DNA from: Bacillota bacterium
GTDB taxonomy: Bacteria; Bacillota; UBA4882; UBA8346
NCBI GenBank assembly: GCA_023436305.1
Contig: JAEZJQ010000021.1
Location: 1-64,000, forward strand
DNA: 64,000 nucleotides
Direction: 5' to 3'
The notes below the pieces were generated by a model that was not told the DNA's origin, did not search any database, and was given only the letters and a program-made list of their open reading frames with translations. The position numbers and the translations under genes were made by a program. This document shows, one piece after another, positions 43,824-53,339 of the stretch; the first letter of the stretch is position 1; each line of letters begins with the position of its first letter.

Positions 43824-45752
43824 ATGGAGCCGGAACTCGAAAAAAATAATCATAAAATAAATAATGACTATGACGCCAGTCAGATTCAGGTTTTAGAAGG
43901 ATTGGAAGCTGTCAGGCGCCGCCCTAGCATGTATATTGGTAGTACTTGTACCAAAGGTCTGCATCATTTGGTCTATGAAATTGTGGATAACAGTATTGAC
44001 GAGGCTTTGGCCGGTTATTGCGATAAGATCATTATAATTTTGCAAGCTGACGGTTCGGTTTCGGTAGAGGATAACGGTCGCGGAATACCGGTAGACTATC
44101 ATATAAAAGAAAAAAAATCAGCTTTGGAAGTCGTTATGACTGTGTTACACGCTGGTGGTAAGTTTGGTGGTGAAGGATATAAAGTCTCCGGAGGACTCCA
44201 TGGAGTAGGTGCATCGGTGGTCAATGCCCTTTCTATAAAGACTGAGGTATGGATAAAAAGTAAAGGAAATATATATTACCAAAGCTATCATCGGGGTAAG
44301 CCGGATGAATCGGTGAAAGTTGTCGGAGAAGCGGAAGGAACCGGGACAACCACTAGGTTTACGCCGGATCCGGAAATTTTTGAATCCTGTGAATTTAGTT
44401 TTGATTATTTAACCCATCGTCTTCGGGAAATGGCTTTCTTAAACCGGGGTGTAAAAATCGTTTTGAAAGACGAAAAGAATGAAAAAGAGTCTGTCTTTCA
44501 TTATAACGGAGGTATCATTTCCTTTGTCGAACATTTAAATAAGACTAAGGATCCGATACACAAAGAAGTCATTTATACCCGTAAAAATATTGATGATAAC
44601 GAGATTGAAGTGGCGCTTCAATATAATGATAGTTTTGTAGAAAGCGTTTTTTCTTTCGCAAATAATATTAATACCCATGAAGGAGGCACCCACCTTTCCG
44701 GTTTTCGTTCGGCTCTTACCCGAACCTTGAATGATTACGCCAAGAAAACCAATTTAATCAAAGAAAATGAGACCAGTTTAACCGGTGATGATGTGCGGGA
44801 AGGATTAACCGCAATTGTAAATGTTAAACTCCGCTACCCTCAGTTTGAAGGGCAAACCAAAACAAAATTAGGCAACAGTGAGATGCGGGGAATCGTGGAA
44901 AGTGCTGTAAATGAAGGAATAGCCGAATTTTTAGAAGAAAACCCCACATCCGCCAAGAAAATCATTGAAAAATGCCTACTGGCGTCCCGGGCCCGGGAAG
45001 CTGCCAGGAAAGCCAAAGATCTTACCCGGCGGAAAAGCGCGCTGGAAGTGGGTTCTTTACCCGGAAAATTGGCGGATTGTTCGGCCCGGGAACCGGAGCT
45101 TTCTGAGTTATATTTGGTAGAGGGAGATTCGGCGGGCGGTTCGGCTAAACAAGGACGGGACCGGCGGTTCCAGGCGATTCTACCGTTACGCGGCAAGATC
45201 TTAAATGTGGAAAAAGCCAATCTTGATAGAGTATTGAGCAATGAAGAGATCAAAGCAATGATCACTGCTCTTGGAACTGGATTTGGCGCGGATTTTGACT
45301 TGACGAAGTTAAGGTATCATAAGGTCGTGACCATGACCGATGCCGATGTGGACGGATCACATATTCGAACCTTGTTACTCACCTTCTTTTACCGGTTTAT
45401 GACACCGTTGGTCGAGAAAGGCTACGTTTATATTGCTCAACCGCCGCTGTATATGGTCAAACAAAATAAAAATGAGCATTATGCATATTCCGACAAAGAA
45501 CTGGACGATCTTTTGAACCGAATTGGCCGCCATAATATGACGGTACAGCGCTATAAAGGATTGGGTGAGATGAACGCTGAACAACTCTGGGAAACCACTA
45601 TGAATCCCGATAATCGAACCATTCTGCGAGTTACCATGGAAGATGCCATTGAGGCGAATGAAGTTTTTTCAATGCTAATGGGCGATAAAGTAGAGCCACG
45701 CCGGGAATTCATTCAGAACCACGCTACTGAAGTTAAAAATCTGGACATTTGA
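43824..45752 (+). CDS. gyrB: DNA gyrase subunit B
   Basis: ATPase subunit introducing negative supercoils. 642 aa with GHKL ATP site (LEGLEAVRRRPSMYIGS, EIVDNSIDEALAGYCD, VEDNGRGIPVD, GGLHGVGASVVNALS), the QTKTKLGNSEMRGIVE transducer Lys region, TOPRIM EGDSAGGSAKQGRDR and DADVDGSHIRTLLLTFFYR, and C-terminal RRQFIQNHA-like end (RREFIQNHATEVKNLDI). AAGGAG upstream. gyrA, its common neighbour, does not follow. Confidence 0.98.
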   Translation: MEPELEKNNHKINNDYDASQIQVLEGLEAVRRRPSMYIGSTCTKGLHHLVYEIVDNSIDEALAGYCDKIIIILQADGSVSVEDNGRGIPVDYHIKEKKSALEVVMTVLHAGGKFGGEGYKVSGGLHGVGASVVNALSIKTEVWIKSKGNIYYQSYHRGKPDESVKVVGEAEGTGTTTRFTPDPEIFESCEFSFDYLTHRLREMAFLNRGVKIVLKDEKNEKESVFHYNGGIISFVEHLNKTKDPIHKEVIYTRKNIDDNEIEVALQYNDSFVESVFSFANNINTHEGGTHLSGFRSALTRTLNDYAKKTNLIKENETSLTGDDVREGLTAIVNVKLRYPQFEGQTKTKLGNSEMRGIVESAVNEGIAEFLEENPTSAKKIIEKCLLASRAREAARKAKDLTRRKSALEVGSLPGKLADCSAREPELSELYLVEGDSAGGSAKQGRDRRFQAILPLRGKILNVEKANLDRVLSNEEIKAMITALGTGFGADFDLTKLRYHKVVTMTDADVDGSHIRTLLLTFFYRFMTPLVEKGYVYIAQPPLYMVKQNKNEHYAYSDKELDDLLNRIGRHNMTVQRYKGLGEMNAEQLWETTMNPDNRTILRVTMEDAIEANEVFSMLMGDKVEPRREFIQNHATEVKNLDI

Positions 45753-45812
45753 TTAAGAATTGAGGATTAATACTAGTGTAAAGATAAAAGATATTCGAAG
45801 AGGCGTTTAAAA

Positions 45813-46511
45813 ATGAAAATATCTTCAAAATTAAATAAAAAAATGAAACCGGATTTTTCAGCTATCAATAAAACCCGGGAAATTGTTTGTAATTCTGGGA
45901 AACAGTTGTTACGTAGAGGTCTGGTTTCCGGTACCTGGGGCAATGTCAGTTACCGGGTAGATGATGATTTTATGGTAATCACCCCCAGCGGTAGGGACTA
46001 TGAAACATTAACTCCCGGGGATATGGTATTGGTAAATATTCAAGATTTAAGCTATGAAGGGAATATTAAGCCTTCTTCGGAAAGCGGGCTACATGCGGAG
46101 ATATTTAAAAATAGGAAAGAGATATGGGCAGTAATTCACACACATTCACAGAACGTTTGTACTGTGGCGGCAACTCATAGGGAAATTCCACCTTTACTGG
46201 ATGATATGGTCCAAATTATCGGTCCTTCTGTGAGAGTATCTGATTATGCGCTTTCAGGGACCGGAAAACTTACAAAAAACGTAATGAAAGCCTTATCAGG
46301 AAGAAACGCCGCCTTACTTGCCAATCACGGAGCTGTTTGCATAGGTAGGGATATGCAGGAAGCTTTTTTAGCCTGCGAAATACTAGAAAAATCCTGCCAT
46401 ACCTTTATTGAAACTGAAATGATTGGCGGTGGGGTGCCGCTTAGCATGATTAAAGCAGGACGGATTCATGATTATTTTATGGAGAAATATTCACAACAGG
46501 GAAAGAAATGA
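45813..46511 (+). CDS. Class II aldolase/adducin family protein
   Basis: A 232-aa zinc enzyme of the L-fuculose-phosphate / L-ribulose-phosphate aldolase-epimerase family. LVSGTWGNVSYRVDDDFMVITPSGRDYETL, the acidic PSSESGLHAEIF, metal ligands in IHTHSQN (two His) and a third His in LANHGAVCIG are visible. Substrate unknown; could act in sugar degradation or methionine salvage-like pathways. Not an expected neighbour of gyrB; no other sugar genes are adjacent. Confidence 0.85.
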   Translation: MKISSKLNKKMKPDFSAINKTREIVCNSGKQLLRRGLVSGTWGNVSYRVDDDFMVITPSGRDYETLTPGDMVLVNIQDLSYEGNIKPSSESGLHAEIFKNRKEIWAVIHTHSQNVCTVAATHREIPPLLDDMVQIIGPSVRVSDYALSGTGKLTKNVMKALSGRNAALLANHGAVCIGRDMQEAFLACEILEKSCHTFIETEMIGGGVPLSMIKAGRIHDYFMEKYSQQGKK

Positions 46512-47362
46512 ATTTAATTTGGTTGACATTATATTTTTTATAAAGTTTATCTCCGGTAATCCCTCGTAAATTCCTTCTTAACGTGTTCCAATCGGCCTCC
46601 AATCAACCATTCATCTCTCTATTATCTTTTTTTTTAAAATTTTATATAATTTTTTACTAAATAACCTCCAACCAAAAATGACCATAATGCAAAATGAGGT
46701 TATGATAAAGAAAAAAATTTATTTTCTGGTTTATAATAAAGAGATAGAATAGTTATTAAAAATAATATTATATAATTACAATATCATACCCTTTATATAT
46801 TATACTAGTAATATAATATTAAACTATAATAATAATGTAGTGATTTGTCCGTGGAGAGTGCTTTTTACTTCCAAGTATCGTATTTGGTTTCATTTACACC
46901 GTCTGATTGATCTTTTCTGGATCTTTCTGGGAATCAGAGGTCCCAGGCTGATCCCAGTATTTTTAGCCTGACGGATCATAATAATCTGTTTCATCGGAAT
47001 CGGTAGTAACCAACTTATTGCCAAAATCACTTTTGATTCTCAAAAACCAATGGTCTGACAACGATTAAGCCGGAAAAGCGGTGGGTTGGCTACACATTGA
47101 CCATTGAACGGTTACCCGGAATTTCGTTTAGATCGTCGAATATTTGCGAAGAATCAATATTGGGATTGTCAGAGAAATGGCTCAGGTAGAAGAGATTCTG
47201 GTGAGCTGGTTCGGGAGCGTTAAAAATTTTTTTTACTTTTCGATAAATATCCGTCTTTCTTATATTGATGATAACAATTTAGAAATAAAAAGAATAATTT
47301 CTTTATATGCCACCTTGCATTCTCTATTTGGTTTGTGGTAATATAGGATAGGTGTTAATTTT
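46512..47362. other. Gene-free region between aldolase and tadA
   Basis: 850 bp. The first 350 bp are very AT-rich; the rest has mixed composition. A minus-strand stretch near 47120-47210 reads NLFYLSHFSDNPNIDSSQIF without a start and then stops, possibly a remnant of a coding gene. I recognise nothing definite. Confidence 0.5.
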
Positions 47363-47842
47363 ATGGATACGGATTACCGATCGGGTAATCAGCTTCAAAT
47401 AGACCAATATTATATTCGAGAGGCGTATATCGAAGCGGAAAGAGCAAGTCGGATGGGAGAGGTTCCCATTGGGGCGGTATTTGTTTTGGAAAACCAAATC
47501 ATCGCCCGGGCTCATAATCTTCGTGAAACAACCGGAGATCCCACGGCTCATGCGGAGATACTGGTGTTAAGGGCGGCGTCAAATCATCGCCAACATTGGA
47601 GATTAAGCGGTGGGACCTTATATACAACTTTAGAACCTTGTCCGATGTGTGCCGGCGCTATGATCCAAGCCCGTATTGATCGTTTGGTTTTTGGGGCGTA
47701 TGATCCCAAAGGTGGAGCTGCCGGTAGCTTAATGAATCTCCTTGAAGATAAACGATTTAATCATCGGGTGGAAATTACCTCTGGTATTTTAGAACATGAA
47801 TGTGGTAAAATATTAAAGGAATTTTTTAAGGAACGCCGTTAA
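47363..47842 (+). CDS. tadA: tRNA-specific adenosine deaminase TadA
   Basis: Deaminates the wobble adenosine of tRNA-Arg to inosine. The 159-aa protein has MGEVPIGAVFVLENQIIARAHN, zinc ligands and proton-shuttle Glu in DPTAHAEILVLRAA, and LEPCPMCAGAMIQARI. The motif order and GSLMNLLEDKRFNHRVEITSGILEHEC identify TadA rather than other cytidine deaminases. Followed directly by two tRNA genes. Confidence 0.95.
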   Translation: MDTDYRSGNQLQIDQYYIREAYIEAERASRMGEVPIGAVFVLENQIIARAHNLRETTGDPTAHAEILVLRAASNHRQHWRLSGGTLYTTLEPCPMCAGAMIQARIDRLVFGAYDPKGGAAGSLMNLLEDKRFNHRVEITSGILEHECGKILKEFFKERR

Positions 47843-47850
47843 AGCGTATT

Positions 47851-47940
47851 GGAGAGATGGCTGAGCGGTTGAAGGCGCCCGCCTCGAAAGCGGGTAGGGA
47901 TTTACGTCCCTCGCGAGTTCGAATCTCGCTCTCTCCGCCA
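47851..47940 (+). tRNA. tRNA-Ser (CGA)
   Basis: A 90-nt class II tRNA: acceptor GGAGAGA/TCTCTCC, D arm with CTGAGCGG, anticodon stem CCCGC/GCGGG around loop CTCGAAA, long variable arm TAGGGATTTACGTCCCTCG, T loop TTCGAAT and encoded GCCA end. Confidence 0.95.
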
Positions 47941-47992
47941 TTAGGATATAAGAAGGCGATTTACAAATCACCAGTACAAAAGAATATTTTTC

Positions 47993-48080
47993 GGAGAGAT
48001 GGCCGAGTGGTCGAAGGCGCACGCCTGGAGCGCGTGTAGGTGTAACAGCCTCTAGGGTTCGAATCCCTATCTCTCCGCCA
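47993..48080 (+). tRNA. tRNA-Ser (GGA)
   Basis: An 88-nt class II tRNA: acceptor GGAGAGA/TCTCTCC, anticodon stem CACGC/GCGTG around loop CTGGAGC, long variable arm, T loop TTCGAAT and encoded GCCA. 52 nt after tRNA-Ser(CGA). Confidence 0.95.
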
Positions 48081-48100
48081 TTTATAATTTAAAAGGGGGG

Positions 48101-48133
48101 CTGTCTCGGATAAATCCGGGACAGACTTTTTTT
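48101..48133 (+). terminator. Terminator of the tadA-tRNA-Ser unit
   Basis: Stem CTGTCTCGGA/TCCGGGACAG with TAAA loop, then CTTTTTTT. The arm sequence GGCTGTCTC resembles the ends of the 105-bp repeat family, though the body is missing. Confidence 0.85.
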
Positions 48134-48371
48134 CATATTCCCTTATCAGTTTTGAAAATGAAATTGTAATAAATTTTAATAAACCCCCATTTCTGTTCCA
48201 GTCAAAGAAAAATCATAAATTAACCGTTCCCTTCCGGTTTGGATAAACAGGAAAAAGAGATGAAATCAAGAATATTTAATCGATCTCAATACCCGGTTAC
48301 ACGTTAAATGTAGATTAGGGGAAGGTTATCGTTGAGATTGTTACCATTGGATTTTTTAGGGAGGAACACTG

Positions 48372-49118
48372 ATGATTCAAATCAAAAATATCACATTGAA
48401 TCTGGAAGATGGGGCTGAAATTCTTAAAGATATTTCACTTGAGTTTGAAAAAGGAAAGCTTTATGTAATTACAGGACCCAATGGTGGCGGTAAAACTTCG
48501 GTTGCCAAAGTAATGATGGGGATTTATCCTCCGTCGGGTGGCCGGATTTATCTTGATGGGCAGGATATCACCAATCTTTCGATTACTGAAAGGGCTCGGC
48601 AAGGAATTCGTTATGCTTTTCAACACCCTCCCCGCTTTAAAGGAATTGATATCAAGTGGTTCTTACGTTTGGCCGACCCATCAATTCAGGAATTGCAAAT
48701 AAGGAACACTTTACGTTTAATCGGCCTATGCCCGGAGGATTATTTGGATAGGTTGGCCGATGCCGGACTATCCGGTGGTGAGATGAAACGGCTGGAAATA
48801 GCATCAGTATTACTAGGCCGGACCAAGGTGGCGATTCTAGATGAACCGGAAGCGGGAGTGGATTTATGGGGGTTTGAACAATTAATGGATTTTGTAATCC
48901 GTTCCCATCGTCAATCCCAGGAACGTACCACCATTCTCATTTCTCATAGCAAAAGATTTTTAGAAGCGGCTGATGAGATCATCATCATTGCCGGTGGTTC
49001 AGTTCAAGAGCGGGGCAAAATGGATACGATCCGCCCATTAATTGAAGAAGGTATTCATTGCCGGTGGCGTAAAGTCTGTTTGGAGGGTATGGAAGATGAA
49101 GCTCAATGCGCTCGATGA
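48372..49118 (+). CDS. sufC: Fe-S cluster assembly ATPase SufC
   Basis: A 248-aa ABC-type ATPase driving Fe-S cluster assembly on SufB. Walker A VITGPNGGGKTSVAKVMMG, Q-loop FQHPPRF, signature LSGGEMKRLEIASVLL, Walker B VAILDEPEAGVDLWG and switch His ILISHSKRF. ATG after GGGAGG. Its end overlaps the following sufB by 23 nt. It forms with that gene a two-gene sufCB unit; no sufS, sufU or sufD is adjacent. Confidence 0.93.
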   Translation: MIQIKNITLNLEDGAEILKDISLEFEKGKLYVITGPNGGGKTSVAKVMMGIYPPSGGRIYLDGQDITNLSITERARQGIRYAFQHPPRFKGIDIKWFLRLADPSIQELQIRNTLRLIGLCPEDYLDRLADAGLSGGEMKRLEIASVLLGRTKVAILDEPEAGVDLWGFEQLMDFVIRSHRQSQERTTILISHSKRFLEAADEIIIIAGGSVQERGKMDTIRPLIEEGIHCRWRKVCLEGMEDEAQCAR

Positions 49119-50019
49119 AGAATTATTAAAACAAATTGCCGATTTGCACGGCACTCCTCCGGGGGCTTTTAATATTCGAAAGGATGGCACAGCTTTAGCG
49201 CGGGAGTCAACCGCCGAAATTAATATTTCCCCAAAATCCGATAAACCGGGTATCAATATAACGGTAGCGCCGGGGACAGTTAATAAATCGATTCACATTC
49301 CGGTAATTCTCACTCAGGGCGGTTTGCAGGATTTGGTTTATAATACTTTCGAGATTGGTTCAGGTTCCGATGTATTAATTGTCGCAGGGTGTGGTATTCA
49401 TAATGATTCCACCCAGAAAAGCCAACATGACGGGGTTCATGAATTTTTTATCCGCCGTAACGCCAAGATACGTTATATAGAAAAACATTACGGACAGGGT
49501 GGTGGTACCGGTGAGCGGATTTTGAATCCGGTTACCGTACTTTGGCTGGAGGAAGGAGCCACCGCCGAGATTGAATTGATTCAGGTACGGGGTATTAGTA
49601 ATACGGAACGCAAAACCGAGGTTCATATTGGAGAGCGGGCCCACTTGGTGATGAACGAACGTTTATTGACCCATGAGACGCAAAGGGCTGAATCCAGTAT
49701 TATGGTTCATTTGGAAGGCGAAGACTCGAGTGGCGAAGTACTATCCCGTTCAGTGGCCCAAGATAAGTCCCTTCAGATTTTTAATGTAAGTTTAATTGGT
49801 TACACCCGGTGCAAAGGCCATGTTTCCTGCGATTCAATCATTATGGACCAGGCCGATATCCGTTCGCAACCCGAGTTGTGGGCCAAAAACGCCGCCGCCG
49901 AATTAACCCACGAAGCTGCTATTGGTAAACTGTCCGGAGATCAGATCATTAAACTAATGACTTTTGGATTAAACGAAAATGAAGCAATTCAAACCTTACT
50001 GCAAGGATACTTAAAATAA
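49096..50019 (+). CDS. sufB: Short SufB/SufD-family scaffold protein
   Basis: A 307-aa protein, shorter than SufB of E. coli type (about 470-495). It has the SufBD beta-helix core: FEIGSGSDVLIVAGCGIHND, GERILNPVTVLWLEEGATAEIE, CKGHVSCDSIIMD and the C-terminal AELTHEAAIGKLSGDQIIKLMTFGLNENEA with the conserved His-Glu. ATG at 49096 follows GGAGGGTATGG, nested in the end of sufC. This resembles the minimal SmsCB-type systems described in archaea and anaerobes. Confidence 0.9.
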   Translation: MKLNALDEELLKQIADLHGTPPGAFNIRKDGTALARESTAEINISPKSDKPGINITVAPGTVNKSIHIPVILTQGGLQDLVYNTFEIGSGSDVLIVAGCGIHNDSTQKSQHDGVHEFFIRRNAKIRYIEKHYGQGGGTGERILNPVTVLWLEEGATAEIELIQVRGISNTERKTEVHIGERAHLVMNERLLTHETQRAESSIMVHLEGEDSSGEVLSRSVAQDKSLQIFNVSLIGYTRCKGHVSCDSIIMDQADIRSQPELWAKNAAAELTHEAAIGKLSGDQIIKLMTFGLNENEAIQTLLQGYLK

Positions 50020-50440
50020 TGCATGAAGGATGAAATTTGAAGTGGAAGAGAGAAGTTAAAGACGAAAAGAGGAAAAAAGCTTTATATTGCTCCGTATTTT
50101 TCTTTTTACCTTTTCTTTTCACTTCACACTTTTTCTCTCGCTTCAAACTTTAATAATTCTATCGGCCACACTCTTCGTAAGACCCCGATCGTGCCGAAAA
50201 AAATATTTCCGGAGCCACTCTGTAATACTCATGTAAAAATCCGACCGTCATCATTATTTCATAATCAGAATCATCAATGATAGTTATAGTCCGAGATCAG
50301 AGTAAGCTGGGTGGATATAAATTTTGTTGGAGTGAATACTTTTAATGCATCATAACCGGAATAATTTTCGATATATAATGAAACCCCTAAATTACCGATA
50401 TAAATATAAATGAGTATTCCATGGAAAGAAGGAAATCAGA
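50020..50440. other. Intergenic region, no gene seen
   Basis: About 420 bp. Shortly after sufB there is a purine-rich tract (gaagtggaagagagaag) that can pair with a downstream pyrimidine tract (cttttcttttcacttc), perhaps a terminator. Nothing else is recognised. Confidence 0.5.
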
Positions 50441-51802
50441 TTGATAAAAGTTTATAAAAAAATTTTTATGGGGTTAATTATAGCGGTATTAATATTTATC
50501 AACATTTCTTTGAATCATATAAATGCCGACGCCTTACCTCAAGGGAATCAAGAGATCACAGTAACCGGTAGCGTTAATTTTGGAGATGATCCGGATCGAA
50601 TGTATAAAGCAGCCCTGGAGGATGCTTTTCAGAAAGCATATAGTATAGTTCAACCCCAAGATTATAGTGAGATTTCGAGAATGAACAATTCTCCGAAAGA
50701 TCCGCTTTCCATTCAGCGTGAGATGGGTATTGTCCAATATCAAGTATTGCGTTATTGGCAGGAAGACAACCGTTTTTTTATTGAATTAAAAGTGGTATTT
50801 GGAAATTCGTCGGAGCAAGCGCCGCGGCCGCATGGTTTGAGCCGGATGGCTAAATTAAGCTGGACTTATCCAACAGATGACCAAATAAAATCCGTAGGCA
50901 AAACCAAGAACGCTTTAGCTGTTAATACGACACAAACCATTGAAGTCATTGACTTGGATACGGGCAAGAAACTCGAACAATTTAAAATGGGGCTTAATCC
51001 TCATGATTTTTACGGTGATCAATACCTGGTACAAGAGGGACAGTATTTGAAAGTTGCCCGGTTGACCAAGTATAACCTGTTTAAATTAGTATATTTGTGG
51101 CGTCAAAAGCTTCCGGATTTTTCGAAATATTTTTTAACTCGGGACACCTTATTTATTTTAAATAAAACTGGGTTAATCAAGGCTCTAAGCTGGGAAGATG
51201 GGAGTGTAAAGTGGCAACTTCCCGCCAGTAGCCAAGCTGAATTGGAAGAGGTTGCCTACAACCGTTTTTTGATCACTTTTCCGGTCTCAGAAATATGGAT
51301 GGTCAATGCTTATGGTGAAAAGCTTTGGACCGTAAAATTTGAGGACGGGTTATTAACGAAACCGGTTTTCGGCAGTAATGAAATTTTTTGTCTGCTAAAA
51401 AATGGACTATTAAAAATAGTGGATCGGGAAACCGGCCGGATAATTAGTACCTGGACAGTGAAAAATCAGGCCGGCAATAAAAATGTGCAAATGCAGTTAA
51501 GTGAGAAAGGATTATTTATTCTGTATAATGAAGCCAACCAAGGTCATCTTCAGGCATACCATCGTTTAACCGGCAAATTATTATGGGAGATCGGATGGGA
51601 TCAAGTGGTGTCCGGTTCTATGATTAATATTGCCGATGTGATCATCGTCGGTGTCGGGAATACCTTTGAAGCACGGGATCCGCTGTTTGGTATTAAGCTC
51701 TGGGAGGAACCCACTTACGGGCAGGTGACAAAATTGTATAGCATGGCAGATAAAATATTTGTCGTCGCCGGGAACCGATTATATGGGTATGATTTGAAGT
51801 AA
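50441..51802 (+). CDS. Secreted PQQ-repeat-like beta-propeller protein of unknown function
   Basis: I do not recognise a named family. 453 aa: a signal peptide (IFMGLIIAVLIFINISL, about residues 8-25), an N-terminal domain (QEITVTGSVNFGDDPDRMYKAALEDAFQKAYSIV) reminiscent of small periplasmic stress domains, then repeated blades of the type IEVIDLDTGKKLEQF, IKALSWEDGSVKWQL, LKIVDRETGRIISTW, LQAYHRLTGKLLWEI and FEARDPLFGIKLWEE, typical of PQQ/quinoprotein-like propellers. The start is a TTG after AAGGAAAT. It stands alone between suf and SRP RNA genes. Confidence 0.75.
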   Translation: MIKVYKKIFMGLIIAVLIFINISLNHINADALPQGNQEITVTGSVNFGDDPDRMYKAALEDAFQKAYSIVQPQDYSEISRMNNSPKDPLSIQREMGIVQYQVLRYWQEDNRFFIELKVVFGNSSEQAPRPHGLSRMAKLSWTYPTDDQIKSVGKTKNALAVNTTQTIEVIDLDTGKKLEQFKMGLNPHDFYGDQYLVQEGQYLKVARLTKYNLFKLVYLWRQKLPDFSKYFLTRDTLFILNKTGLIKALSWEDGSVKWQLPASSQAELEEVAYNRFLITFPVSEIWMVNAYGEKLWTVKFEDGLLTKPVFGSNEIFCLLKNGLLKIVDRETGRIISTWTVKNQAGNKNVQMQLSEKGLFILYNEANQGHLQAYHRLTGKLLWEIGWDQVVSGSMINIADVIIVGVGNTFEARDPLFGIKLWEEPTYGQVTKLYSMADKIFVVAGNRLYGYDLK

Positions 51803-51945
51803 ACGGGTTAACTAAAAGCCTTAAAAAGAATACTTCGTGAAGCTTCCGCCAAAAGCATATGTCCCGGACGGAAAAAATAATCTTTTACACCGGTGCATAT
51901 TCCCGCCAACGGGAATGATGAGATTAAAACCCCATTAATTTCCTG

Positions 51946-51973
51946 TTGTTAATTTTTATAGATGTGATATAAT
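51946..51973 (+). promoter_or_regulatory. Promoter of SRP RNA
   Basis: TTGTTA (51946-51951), 16-bp spacer, TATAAT (51968-51973), about 45 nt before the mature RNA, consistent with 5' processing. Confidence 0.65.
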
Positions 51974-52020
51974 TTTATTTACTATCTTTTAGTTTCAGTG
52001 ATTGTAAATTCAATAAGTTT

Positions 52021-52260
52021 ATGGTCGTGCTAAACGGGGAGGTAGCGGTGCCCTGTAACCTGCAACCCGCTATAGCAGGGTCTAATTCCAAGCCCAGGCT
52101 CGTTTTCGTGAGTCCGGCTATATTAAGTGGCGTTGATGATTGGGTCCTACGCAACGGAAACTTGCAAACCCCGCCAGGTCCGGAAGGAAGCAACGGTAAA
52201 CAAGAGCTTTCGTGTGCCGTAGAATTGCCTGGTCGGAGCCGGCTGGTATATGCACGTTCG
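52021..52260 (+). ncRNA. ffs: Signal recognition particle RNA, long Bacillus type
   Basis: About 240 nt. The 5' Alu-type region has GTCGTGCTAAACGGGGAGGT; the Ffh-binding apical loop is CCAGGTCCGGAAGGAAGCA; the terminal helix closes by CGTGC at the 5' side with GCACG near 52252-52256. The presence of the Alu domain marks the long form found in Bacillota. Boundaries are approximate. Confidence 0.95.
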
Positions 52261-52330
52261 GGAAAATTTAGTCAAAGCAAGGTGTACGGCCATATTTATT
52301 ATAAGATTGAATATTTTTATTCTTAAATTT

Positions 52331-52357
52331 GCACTGGTTTCCGCCGGTGTGTTTTTA
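52331..52357 (+). terminator. Terminator of SRP RNA
   Basis: Short stem CACTGG/CCGGTG (52332-52337 and 52344-52349, one G-T pair) followed by TGTTTTT, 70 nt after the RNA. Confidence 0.6.
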
Positions 52358-52478
52358 TATTGAGTTCTCCTGGTTTTAGCGAAAGAGATTGAAGAAGTAT
52401 TTCCGAATTAGAAGGATAATTAATGGCTTTTGGCAAATATATATTATAATAATCAAATAAATCTCGGTGGACAATTAA

Positions 52479-53327
52479 ATGTTAAGCATCTTAGCGACTG
52501 CAAAAATTAATCTTGGTTTAAATGTCATCACCAAAAGACCGGATGGTTATCACGAAGTGGATATGATCATGCAAACTATTGCCTTGGCGGATCAACTTTC
52601 CTTTGTGACGCATCATCAAATTAAATTAACTTGTTCAAACCGGAGATTACCGGTTGACTCCAGCAATCTCGTTTGGAAAGCGGTTTCATTACTCAAAGAG
52701 GAAACCGGATATCCTGGTGGAGTCAAGATCCATATTATTAAGAGGATTCCAATAGCCGCCGGACTGGCGGGGGGGAGTTCCGACGCCGCTGCGGCGATGA
52801 TTGGCTTAAATAGGTTGTGGGGTTTGGGGTTAACTCAAAGCCAACTAATGGAGCTTGGAGTGAAGATAGGGGCTGATGTGCCGTTTTGTATATTTCAAGG
52901 CACTGCCAGAGCCCAAGGGATTGGAGAACAATTAACCCGGATCAATTCCAAGTTGGAAACGGAACTTTTATTGGTTACTCCGGATGTCCAAGTACCTACA
53001 GCCTTAATTTACCAGAAATTACGGTTAGATCAATTGCAAAACAAACCACGGATCGAGCCGGCGATTAAAGCGCTGGAAACTGGTAATTTGGTTGAGTTAC
53101 AGTCAAACTGGGGCAATGTTCTTGAACCGGTGGCTCTAAAAGAATTTCCAGTAATTAAACAGGTGAAGGAATACTTTCAAAAATTTGGGTTATCGGCCAA
53201 TATGTTGTCGGGAAGCGGACCGACTGTTTTTGCGCTGAATCCTCCACCGGATATGATTGGGCCATTCTTAAGCGGTCTCCCACGGGGTTGGTTTGGCTGT
53301 TTAACAAAAACAATATCTAGTAAATAA
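52479..53327 (+). CDS. ispE: 4-diphosphocytidyl-2-C-methyl-D-erythritol kinase IspE
   Basis: ATP-dependent step of the non-mevalonate isoprenoid pathway. 282 aa of the GHMP kinase fold: LATAKINLGLNVITKRPDGYHEVDMIMQTIAL, ATP loop IPIAAGLAGGSSDAAAAMIGLNRLWGL, GADVPFCIFQGTARAQGIGEQL and SANMLSGSGPTVFAL. First of a run with gntR and a nucleotidyltransferase gene. Confidence 0.96.
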   Translation: MLSILATAKINLGLNVITKRPDGYHEVDMIMQTIALADQLSFVTHHQIKLTCSNRRLPVDSSNLVWKAVSLLKEETGYPGGVKIHIIKRIPIAAGLAGGSSDAAAAMIGLNRLWGLGLTQSQLMELGVKIGADVPFCIFQGTARAQGIGEQLTRINSKLETELLLVTPDVQVPTALIYQKLRLDQLQNKPRIEPAIKALETGNLVELQSNWGNVLEPVALKEFPVIKQVKEYFQKFGLSANMLSGSGPTVFALNPPPDMIGPFLSGLPRGWFGCLTKTISSK

Positions 53328-53339
53328 CCATAAAAAAGG

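Noticed and set aside
46512..47362. Remnant gene on the minus strand near 47120-47210
   Set aside because: A protein-like stretch is present but there is no start, no recognised motif, and stops follow; insufficient to call.
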